Source: Candidatus Parabeggiatoa sp. nov. 2 (lineage in GTDB: Bacteria > Pseudomonadota > Gammaproteobacteria > Beggiatoales > Beggiatoaceae). Taken from it: DNA of 51,680 bases. Made by a program: the position numbers and the translations under genes. The notes below the pieces were generated by a model that had not been told where the DNA came from, made no database searches, and worked only from the letters and a program-made list of their open reading frames with translations. Below, piece by piece: positions 33,964 through 41,375 of the stretch. The stretch spans positions 1 through 51,680 of the forward strand of contig NBMI01000102.1 of NCBI GenBank assembly GCA_002085445.1. The letters are read 5' to 3'. Positions within the stretch are counted from its first letter, which is position 1, and every line of letters begins with the position of its first letter.

Positions 33964-34262
33964 TCGTCAATCCCCTTGTAGCAAAATTCCCAATCCGCTA
34001 AATCAATTTCCCACATTTTATTCACGTTACTCTCAACCTCAGTGATGAAGTGTTCATCTTCAGAGATGCGTTGGGTAAATGTTGGATAATCCATACCGTA
34101 TTTGGTTTGATAGTTGGCCTCTTTTTGACGGAGTTCGGCCACTTTGGCGGTAATCTGTTCAATGAGATAGCGTTGTAACGCCAAATCAATGGATTTCTGT
34201 GGGCTTCCAAACGCGGCCAACATTTCGGCATGTTCATTTTTGATTGAAACTGTCAACATCAT
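33927..34262 (-). CDS. Putative antitoxin of the TumE-like toxin
   Basis: About 111 residues from ATG 34262 (MMLTVSIKNEHAEMLAAFGS), chosen because AAAAGG precedes it and the residues before it (open to 34304) are unlike a folded domain. The region LTVSIKNEHAEMLAAFGSPQKSIDLALQRYLIEQITAKVAELRQKE resembles a ribbon-helix-helix strand and two helices. The C-terminal half is acidic. It overlaps the putative toxin gene by 37 bases. I know of no name for this family. Confidence 0.55.
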   Translation of the reverse strand: MMLTVSIKNEHAEMLAAFGSPQKSIDLALQRYLIEQITAKVAELRQKEANYQTKYGMDYPTFTQRISEDEHFITEVESNVNKMWEIDLADWEFCYKGIDDWTHKLQTILLT

Positions 34263-34508
34263 TTTGCCTTTTGTTGAATGTCGGGTGTGTGGTTCGATAA
34301 TCATGGTCTGTAATATATATAGTTGATATGGTTTTATATAATATAGTACTTTTCACCGAAAAAGGCAATAATCGTGTCATTGTGTTCTTTCGGCACCAAA
34401 CCTTTGATGAAAGCATCTATTGCAAAACTGTTCGTCGTTCACGCCTTTCATGTAGTCATTCGGCACTGTCGGTTTGAATGCGATTAGCCGTGCGGCGGCG
34501 AATAGGCT
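34263..34508. repeat. Short intergenic region with repeat fragments
   Basis: Includes the putative promoter region of the preceding antitoxin and, from about 34435, a fragment of the composite repeat (CATTCGGCACTGTCGG, then GTGCGGCGGCGAATAGG) that also occurs at 30445-30500, 32245-32330 and 32425-32490. No gene. Confidence 0.5.
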
Positions 34509-35030
34509 CTATGTGGGCCATAAAACGACAAGGATTGGGTATAAGCAGGGATGACTTGTTTGATGAAATCCTTTTTTATAAATTTTAACTGACAATTTAT
34601 CTTCTCTAATTGTCATAAATACATAATCCCGTAAAGGACTATTCTTAGGAGCGTCTTTAGATCGCCCAGACAGATTTAAATTCAACCAATCAGTTTCTTG
34701 CTTGTCTGCAATTTCCAGATAAAAATCTGATAAAGGCTTATCTAATGCCGTATTAAAAAGGGCGGACAATGCGATAACTATTTCACCATACTGTTGGGGT
34801 AATAAGTCAGCTACTAGCTGATCACGCAACCAGTTAGGCATATAGCCATACCGAAACCAAGGCAAACGCGCCAGTTTGGCAAGGCGTTCTTCAGTCACCA
34901 ATTTCAGTTGATAACCTAAATAAAGCGTTAATTGCCATCGTAATTCCGGATAAACAGCACAGGCTTTAAACCAATCATAGGCCTTTTCTCCGAGAAAATC
35001 TCGTACTTGCTTTAGCAATTCTGTTAGCAC
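34509..35030 (-). pseudogene. C-terminal part of the vWA-like protein, separated by a C6 frameshift and tailed by a mobile hairpin
   Basis: This frame encodes FLGEKAYDWFKACAVYPELRWQLTLYLGYQL and a helical continuation that fits directly onto the end of the upstream gene. Its apparent start is GTG 35030-35028 with no ribosome binding site, inside the upstream coding sequence. Removing one C from the six-C run at 35031-35036 joins the two frames as ...HTPEAP-VLTELLKQ..., giving a protein of about 634 residues. The last 20 or so residues (KKGFHQTSHPCLYPILVV) are translated from the 71-bp hairpin family (34525-34584), so the native C-terminus is lost too. It is best read as a broken half of one gene unless slippage restores it. 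Confidence 0.8.
34525..34584. mobile_element. 71-bp hairpin element, truncated copy 3
   Basis: It begins ACGACAAGGATTGGGTATAA and matches the first 60 bases of the copies at 31021 and 32497, then breaks off after CCTTTTTTATAAA, where the vWA-like coding sequence begins. The missing arm suggests a deletion between element and gene. Confidence 0.75.
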
Positions 35031-36414
35031 GGGGGGCCTCAGGCGTATGACGTTCTAGCCAGCGACGCGGACGTTCATTAAGATAGTCAGGAAATGCGCG
35101 GGCAACTGAATCGAAGGGCTTGGGATAAGGTTGCCAAATGCCGGTATTAATTTGTTCAGCAAGGGCCTTTAAACCCGCTTCATTCGCTGGCATGATAAGA
35201 AAATCGGCCCCGTCCAATATTTGTTCTCGATAGCCCCATTGTGCAGGCTCTTCTAGGGTAAACAATGTCCGGGGTGTCCATACCGAAAATTGCTCAATCC
35301 AATTAACGATTTCGCCAGTAATGGGATTGATAAATCCATTACCATCGGAAAATATCATCAACTGATGTTCAGGATAACGTTCAGCCAATTCTGTTAGCGT
35401 TAGTGGTGCAAGCTGGGCTTGTTCGGGATAGCAGCGGCGCGGATCACCATCAAAGTAATAACGGGTGACAAAAACCTCTTCCGCAATGATTTGATTAATC
35501 AGGGAATTCATTAACTCCGCTTGATGATCTTTAAAAGTCGTTCTATCTATCAACACCAAATATTCTGGACGGATCGGTATTGTGCCCGTGATGGGCGTAA
35601 ACCAACCGGCCGTTTCGATGGTTTTTTTGAGGGTAGCCGTTATGTCCAAATCAGTGGTAGGGATGGGCTTATGTTTGCGTAACTGTTGTGCAATACGCGA
35701 CAAGCCCACCGATTGAAAAAGTTTATCGTCTATCCCTTCTACGAATAGTTTTTTTATGTCAGACGGTGTATCTGTCGATTTTCTTGTTAAGAAACGTGGC
35801 AATTTTCGCCATAACCACACTAATAAAACCATAAAAAGTAGCAAAGTGGGCCATAGGTACCACTTTGAAAGCAAAATGTTCCATGAAAAATCGCCTTTGG
35901 TGTCAATCGGTACCGTCGTTGGTACGGTTTCATTGTCTAGTGTCGTTTCTGGCAATGTAGTTACTGGTTGCGCGGTTTCGTATAGTGGTATAGTAACTTC
36001 TACCGGGATTGAAGCAGTTTCATCTTTAAATAAATTGGTTATCTCTGTCCAATAAATATAAATACTAATACTTGAAATCAATACGATAGCCAACGCAGCA
36101 ATGGCCCATTTCCAGAGTTTAATGCCTGTTCTTATATCTACAGGCGGTGGAGTTGAAGCCGGTGTTTCAAATTGACTAATCCAGTTATCAAAATGCTCCT
36201 TAAAACTTGCCTGTTCTTTGGGCGAGTGACACAGTATCGGTGCTAACAATGTCCGCAGCCGGCCCAGTTTAGGCGGCAGTTGGCCTCGCGCCGCTAACGC
36301 CAGTATCAAGTCTTGCGCGGCAATGTATTGTGTCGCGCCAATGTGATAGCCGGCAGCGCGTAACTCTTCTATGAAGTTGACGAGTTCTTTGGTTAGGATG
36401 TCTGTTAGGTTCAT
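34975..36414 (-). CDS. Membrane protein with a vWA-like domain, partner of a MoxR ATPase (frameshifted)
   Basis: A 479-residue frame. Residues 1-85 (LVNFIEELRAAGYHIGATQYIAAQDLILALAARG...LRTLLAPILCHSPKEQASF) form a helical N-terminal module known to me from MoxR-associated proteins. Two membrane helices follow (about 102-122 and 187-204) flanking a Thr/Pro-rich loop. Residues 284-420 look like a vWA-type fold: a strand ending in Asp290 (YLVLIDRTTF, a degenerate metal-site motif) and MIFSDGNGF at 353-361. The frame is native up to about residue 461 (RPRRWLERHTPEAP) and then leaves the family sequence at a C6 run; the true continuation is in the 34509-35030 frame. The MoxR gene lies 1.15 kb upstream on the same strand. 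Confidence 0.8.
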   Translation of the reverse strand: MNLTDILTKELVNFIEELRAAGYHIGATQYIAAQDLILALAARGQLPPKLGRLRTLLAPILCHSPKEQASFKEHFDNWISQFETPASTPPPVDIRTGIKLWKWAIAALAIVLISSISIYIYWTEITNLFKDETASIPVEVTIPLYETAQPVTTLPETTLDNETVPTTVPIDTKGDFSWNILLSKWYLWPTLLLFMVLLVWLWRKLPRFLTRKSTDTPSDIKKLFVEGIDDKLFQSVGLSRIAQQLRKHKPIPTTDLDITATLKKTIETAGWFTPITGTIPIRPEYLVLIDRTTFKDHQAELMNSLINQIIAEEVFVTRYYFDGDPRRCYPEQAQLAPLTLTELAERYPEHQLMIFSDGNGFINPITGEIVNWIEQFSVWTPRTLFTLEEPAQWGYREQILDGADFLIMPANEAGLKALAEQINTGIWQPYPKPFDSVARAFPDYLNERPRRWLERHTPEAPRANRIAKASTRFSRRKGL

Positions 36415-37571
36415 GGTATTAAAGGTTTTTATGGGCCAATGTCTGAATCATAATTAACAGAATTTCAGTAGTTGAGAATGGCCCCTTCAAGGCGATCACT
36501 CACCTACGACGAACCGGCCCACTAAAGGCGAGCAATCGCCTACGACGAACCGGCCTACTAAAGACGATCAATTATTTTTAGCATCATTCTCAACTACTGA
36601 ATTTAAGAATTTTATTCAATGAAAATTGTTAGCCTCAACATGATTTATGGATTTATGGATTTATTCTGAAAATTCTTTCATTCAGAAAATTCTGATTCAG
36701 ACAAGGAGTGCTCTCAATTTTAGGGATGCTGGAGTCCAAAGCGTAGGCTGAGCCGTCACCCTACCAAACGACCAAACTATCCTTGTTTCAATAGCGCCTT
36801 TAAACGGGCAATTTTATCTTCGGCCGCTTTGGCGCGTTGCTCAGCGGCAACGGCCCTTTGTTTAGCAACCGTGTACAACCAATTTATTTCTAATACCTAA
36901 TACAACAGATTGACTCAACGACACCAAAAAAAATTCGTTTATCCGCGTAATTCGCTGTACTTACTTATGAGACGATTCGTTTATCGGCCCGTAATTCGTT
37001 GTACTATGAGACGTTACGCTATTTTTAACAAATTGTTACTTATGAGACGATTCGTTTATCCGCGTAATTCGCTGTACTTACTTATGAGACGATTCGTTAA
37101 TCGGCCCGTCATTCGTTGTACTATGAGACGTTACGCTATTTTTAACAAATTGATAGCTGGTAAAATATCCAAACTCTTACCACTTTTCAGTTTTCTATAA
37201 CTCATTGAATATAGAGTACAACGGATGACGGGGATAAACGAATTGATTCAGAGGTTTATTTAGGTTTTAAGGTACAACCCTTCATTCAACCGTACACAAC
37301 CAATTTATTTCTAATACAACAGATTGACTCAACGACACCAATTCGTTTATCCGCGTAATTCGCTGTACTTACTTATGAGACGATTCGTTTATCGGCCCGT
37401 AATTCGTTGTACTATGAGACGTTACGCTATTTTTAACAAATTGAACAGATTGACTCAACGACACCAAAAAAAAATCGTTTATCCGCGTAATTCGTTGTAC
37501 TTACTTATGAGACGATTCGTTTATCCGCGTAATTCGTTGTACTTACTTATGAGACGATTCGTTAATCCACG
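36415..37571. repeat. 1.15-kb repeat region between the MoxR and vWA-like genes
   Basis: 36464-36601: inverted repeat with 16-17 bp arms (TTCAGTAGTTGAGAATG) around three ~40-bp tandem units containing CTACGACGAACCGGCC. 36777-36870: a decayed coding fragment listed separately. 36930-37165 and 37335-37571: at least nine copies of the TTCGTTTATCCGCGTAATTC repeat, many joined by CTTACTTATGAGACGA, making a tandem block. GTACAACCAATTTATTTC occurs at both 36873 and about 37292, so the block itself is partly duplicated. Confidence 0.7.
36777..36870 (-). pseudogene. C-terminal remnant, possibly of a Uma2-family protein
   Basis: Read on the minus strand, about 31 codons end at TAG 36779-36777: AKQRAVAAEQRAKAAEDK then IARLKALLKQG. 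An Ala/Glu/Arg-rich coiled coil finishing LxxLxALLxQxG is the common C-terminus of Uma2 (DUF820) PD-(D/E)XK-type proteins, which are abundant in cyanobacteria and large sulfur bacteria. Upstream of the fragment the sequence is repeat. It is therefore a leftover of a deleted gene. The family call rests on the tail only. Confidence 0.45.
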
Positions 37572-38609
37572 TCATTCGTTGTTGTTCTTATCCAGCCCTA
37601 AAATCTGCCGCGCCTTTTTTTGATCATCAGCCATTTTGACTAAACTACTCAAGGTACGCGACACACTCTCAGGATGGGTGGCGATAGGGTTGTCCACGCC
37701 TTTATCGCTTTCGCGCAACGCGATTAACCAATTGAGTAATTCGGCTGTTGAAGGCTTTTTACGCAAGCCACCGTCTCGCAATTTAAAAAAGATGTTCAAT
37801 GCCGCCGACAAAAACGCACTGCTTGGCTCGGCAAATGTTCCTAAACGGGCCTCTACAATATTCTCCAAACGCTTTTGGTTTGGAAACGGAATATCATAAT
37901 AAATACAACGACGTAGAAATGCTTCCGGTAATAGCTTTTCTGAATTACTGGTGAGTACCAGTATCGGTGTCCTTTCATCAGGCGCTTCGATTTCTACATT
38001 GTCCAACTCTGGAATCCGAAAATAGCGATTTTCTATTTCGTTCAAAATATCATTAGGAAAATCACGCGGTGCTTTGTCGATTTCATCAATCAATACCACT
38101 GAGCGATGAGGTTGAGTAAACTCAAAACCTGGCCCCAAAATCCTGTTAACCTTTTTATCAAAATCAACCGGCAAAAACGCTTCTTGCACATCTTCCGGGC
38201 GATTAGCAAGCATAATCGCTAAGCCAAGCGCATTATAAGTGATATAGTCAACACTTTTTTTATTGCTTTTTTCGCCCAATTGGGCCGCTTGGGCGGCATG
38301 AAATCGGCCCAGCGCGTCGTACACATAAAATAAATCACGGGCGGTGGTGGTGGATTTTGTTTCAAACTTCAGCGGTTTTCCTAAGCCTAGTTGATAGGCA
38401 AGACTGTACGCCAATTGGGTTTTACCGGTGCCCGGCTCGCCGGTTAATAACAACGGTTGCCCCAGTAATAGCGCGACATTGACAGCATCGATTAAGCCAT
38501 CATCGGGCAGATAGTTTTCCGGGCGCGTTTGCTCGCGCTGGCGCAAAGGCGGTAATTGAACCGGTTCGCTGGGTGGCTTTGGTGGTTCTTTGTTGTAAAA
38601 TAAGTTCAT
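37572..38609 (-). CDS. MoxR-type AAA+ ATPase
   Basis: A 345-residue AAA+ protein of the MoxR group. Walker A is GEPGTGKT (57-64), Walker B VVLIDEID (171-178), sensor 1 LTSNSEK (219-225) with arginine residues RR at 233-234, then the C-terminal lid helices (about 255-335). MoxR ATPases act with vWA-domain proteins as chaperones or as regulated conflict modules, and a vWA-like gene lies downstream on the same strand. ATG 38609 has GAAGGA about 10 bases upstream. The final residues KNNNE and the TGA stop are within a copy of the TTCGTTTATCC/ACAACGAAT dispersed repeat, so the native end may be slightly different. Confidence 0.9.
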   Translation of the reverse strand: MNLFYNKEPPKPPSEPVQLPPLRQREQTRPENYLPDDGLIDAVNVALLLGQPLLLTGEPGTGKTQLAYSLAYQLGLGKPLKFETKSTTTARDLFYVYDALGRFHAAQAAQLGEKSNKKSVDYITYNALGLAIMLANRPEDVQEAFLPVDFDKKVNRILGPGFEFTQPHRSVVLIDEIDKAPRDFPNDILNEIENRYFRIPELDNVEIEAPDERTPILVLTSNSEKLLPEAFLRRCIYYDIPFPNQKRLENIVEARLGTFAEPSSAFLSAALNIFFKLRDGGLRKKPSTAELLNWLIALRESDKGVDNPIATHPESVSRTLSSLVKMADDQKKARQILGLDKNNNE

Positions 38610-38998
38610 GACTTAAATTCCTTCAATCGTCCGGAGTCCAAGATTTATCTTGGACGTCTGTTTATTCACTATTGGCTTTTTTGAAATTATTTTTCTGAAC
38701 CAACACTCCCCACCCTAGTAGCACGGCAACAGGAGTCCAAACTTTAGTTTGGCAACAGGAGTCCAAACTTTAGTTTGGCTGCACGGCGGCCAAGTTTAAC
38801 CTAATTCGTTTAGGAGCAATATTAGCTGTACTAGTACTCTGTCAATCTATTGACGGGTTTTATTAGTCGTCGGCCAATTTTAACTTGGCATTGCCAAGCT
38901 AAAGTTTGGACGACTGCCAAACTCAAGTTTGGACTTCTTACGATTGCCAAACTCAAGTTTGGACTCCTGATAACTGATAACTGATAACTGTTCAGTGA
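38610..38998. repeat. Palindrome and heptamer region upstream of the MoxR gene
   Basis: GGAGTCCAAGA-TTTA-TCTTGGAC at 38633-38655, two tandem GGAGTCCAAAC-TTTA-GTTTGG units at 38750-38780, and CCAAACT-type units at 38890-38965. An array of TAACTGA heptamers (38970-38990) runs to the end of the DUF945 gene. Promoters for the MoxR gene are expected here but not recognised. Confidence 0.65.
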
Positions 38999-39001
38999 TC
39001 A
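38968..39001. repeat. TAACTGA heptamer array overlapping a stop codon
   Basis: TGATAAC units repeated three times followed by variants (TTCAGTGATCAGTGATGACT). Read from the minus strand, the DUF945 gene runs into this array and its TGA stop (38999-39001) is one of the repeat's own TGA triplets. TAACTGA direct repeats are what I recall being reported from an orange Guaymas Beggiatoa genome. Confidence 0.75.
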
Positions 39002-40440
39002 GTGATGACTGCCAATCGGTAAAGATATCGGCAGCCCATTGACAGTTAACTTGCTGTCTTTCAATTCAGCGTTGAACTTGTAGTTGCCATCACCTGCATC
39101 AACCAGCCATGCTTTGATGAAATTGACTTGAAGGCCCGTGACGTCTTGTTCCTGCAATTCTTTGCCAATGGTGAAGTTAATCTTTGCCTGTAACGCCTTG
39201 ATTAAAGCGGGCTTTGCCAACTCAGTTACTTTTTTGCTGTCGAGGCGAATATTCAAATTGCCTTGCAGATTCCCTTTTGGCGTTGTTACCGTCAACCGAT
39301 TGAGGGCGATTTCTGGAGATTTTGCCACCAACTTCGGGGCCACTGCCATGAATTGGTCCGACATGATAATAGACAACATTTTGTATTCTTGCTCAGGCAA
39401 TTGCTCCTCCATTGTTTGCAACGCCAACAAGGCTTCTTCGTCGAAACGGCGAAATGCCAGTTCTCCTACATGGCTTAGCACTAAGGCCTCTTTTGGTTCG
39501 GTGCCCGATATAACCAATTTGTCAATTTTCATCGGTGAGGTGTAGTTGAGAACACCGTTTTGTAGTTCACTGACCATTTTTCCGGCCCAACCATCAAGGC
39601 TGATTTTGAGTCCGACTTCACTCCAATCAACATGGCCGACTTTGAAGTCCATGTTGTTGTAAAATTCAAAACCTTTGGGAGTTTTCTCCAGGTTGGCATT
39701 GATAGTCACGGCCTGCCAATTAAACTGGAAATCGTTCTCACGTATTTGACACGATGGGAAGTTCCAGTTCATTTGAGTGAGCATCAAATCCGCGTCGAAT
39801 GTGCCGCTGAGGGTCGTTTCTTTTCCGAATGAAACCGCAAACTCATCTTGCTGTACGGAACCCGCGAAGTTTAACGCCATGGTCAGATTTTCAAATTGAT
39901 CAGTAAAGCTAAACTGACCATCCAAGCCTTTCCAATCGATAAGGCCTTTACCACATTTCTCCGATACTTCGTGCCGATAGGCAGGAAACACCACCTCGCT
40001 TTTGCCAACACCGTCCTTGTTTATGTTGGTTTTGATAGACACGGTCGGTAATTGACCAAAACATTCCTTTGAGAACAAGAACTCAAGCTCTGTGTCAATT
40101 TGCATCGGTTTGGTTTGCTTTTCTAAATGCTTAGAAAAGTTCTGTTTGAGGGCCTTCAAAATAGCCTGCAGCGGGTTTTCTATGAACTGAGCCGGCGAGA
40201 TTTTTATCGTTTCAGTTGGCACCGGCTCGCCGCCATTAAAACGATGTTGTAAAGTGAAACCCAGAGCCTCCCCAGACGAGGCACTCACCGTTCGGTAGGC
40301 GCTATCGGCCGTGTCGGATGGGCTGTTTGCCGACGAGGCCTCAGAGGCCAAATTGGCGGTGTCTGCATGTAAGGGCAGTGCTAAACTCATGCCGCTGACG
40401 AGAGTAAACTCGTTGCGGTGAGTTGGAGGGCTTTATTCAT
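38999..40440 (-). CDS. DUF945 (YdgA-like) family periplasmic protein with a frameshift in the signal peptide
   Basis: A protein of about 480 residues resembling the YdgA/YihF (DUF945) family: mixed beta structure with KTPKGFEFYNNMDFKVGHVDWSE, LSHVGELAFRRFDEEALLALQ and NRLTVTTPKGNLQGNLNIRLDSKK. The role of the family is unknown. The open frame proper starts at ATG 40390 (MSLALPLHADTANLAS). A better start with AGGAAA upstream is ATG 40440, giving MNKALQLTATS, but a one-base shift near 40409 separates it from FTLVSGMSLALPLHA. Joined, they make a good signal peptide. It is either a sequencing error or a mutation that blocks export. A decayed copy follows at 41376-42531. Confidence 0.7.
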
Positions 40441-40504
40441 ATCAGAATTTTCCTTATGAAGTTGTTTAACTTGATGAACAAGTTTTTTCGTGCGCCCAAA
40501 CGCC

Positions 40505-40682
40505 CAAGGATTGTTATAAAAAAGGATTTCTTAGCAATGATAAGAGAATGAACAAATTCCTTTCCTGCATGAAATCAACTCGAAATAAGAAAGCTATTCA
40601 ATCAGCAAATGCTTTTGAGAAGAAAAATCGAGAGTGATTTTATGTTCTAAACTAAAATCCCTTCATAAGCATACAATCCTTG
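40505..40682 (+). mobile_element. MITE family B, copy 2
   Basis: 178 bp with ends CAAGGATTGTTATAAAAAAG and, inverted, CATACAATCCTTG. It aligns with the next copy, 18 bp away, apart from a roughly 17-bp internal difference. Left of it is TTTTTTCGTGCGCCCAAACGC, the same flank that precedes the copy at 44505, so part of the outer element is present. Confidence 0.75.
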
Positions 40683-40700
40683 TCGTTATTACCAAACGCC

Positions 40701-40895
40701 CAAGGATTGTTATAAAAAAGGATTTCTTCGCTAATGAAAGAGAATGAACAAATTCGATAAAATTTTAGCTTTCCTTGGAAAAGAAAATCGTTCCGAAGAA
40801 AGCTATTCAATCAGCAAATGCTTTTGAGAATAAAAAGTTGACTGACGTGATTTGATGCTCGTTTCTAAAATACCTTCATAAGCATACAATCCTTG
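40701..40895 (+). mobile_element. MITE family B, copy 3
   Basis: 195 bp, with CAAGGATTGTTATAAAAAAG and CATACAATCCTTG ends. The interior includes GAATGAACAAATTCGATAAA and GACTGACGTGATTTGATGCT, the latter also present in the complement of the copy at 10842-11036. TTATTATTGTCATACTAAAA follows, the right flank also seen at 44689-44710. Confidence 0.78.
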
Positions 40896-41375
40896 TCGTT
40901 ATTATTGTCATACTAAAAATCGCTTATGCCTAACCGGATTCTGTCCTTGACTCTCCAAGCCGCAAAAGCCTTGGCTTTTGCCAAGGCTGCGATTAAAAAA
41001 CTGAACAGTTACAACATGTTATGATTGCTATTGCACAAGCGAGATAACAAAAGTTGGGTGTGTCCCACTTGTCCAAGTAGGAAGTTTTTAGGGAAAAGGG
41101 CCATCAATCAAATCAATAGAATCAATTCGCCAACCTGGCCCTCAAAAAATGAAGAATGAAGAATGAACAAAGACTTATGAAAACTTTTCATTTTTCAGTT
41201 ATAAAATGGTAGGTAAGCCATTAACAAAAACTTACCAAATCAATTTGAAAACCTGGCCCTCAAAAGAAACCTTACCTTTAAAGCAGTAAGACAATTCAAA
41301 TTGAAAGGATAAATGGGACACACCTTAAAGTTTGGACGACTGCCAAACTAAAGTTTGGACGACTGCCAATAGAAC

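Larger units (their letters stand above)
40441..41375. other. Intergenic region with two family B elements and hairpins
   Basis: Two family B copies lie in tandem (40505-40682 and 40701-40895). After these, 41047-41150 and 41200-41320 hold two related hairpins with GGGCCATCAATCAAATCAA / CAACCTGGCCCTC and AACCTGGCCCTCAAAA. GAATGAA-type heptamers lie near 41151-41166, and two CCAAACT-type palindromes end just before the pseudogene. No gene. Confidence 0.6.

Noticed and set aside
36910..37623. Possible CRISPR array (regular repeats with TTCGTTTATCCGCG)
   Set aside because: Spacing is irregular, the intervening sequences are themselves repeats (CTTACTTATGAGACGA, TTTTTAACAAATTG), the same unit occurs singly all over the window, and no cas genes are present.
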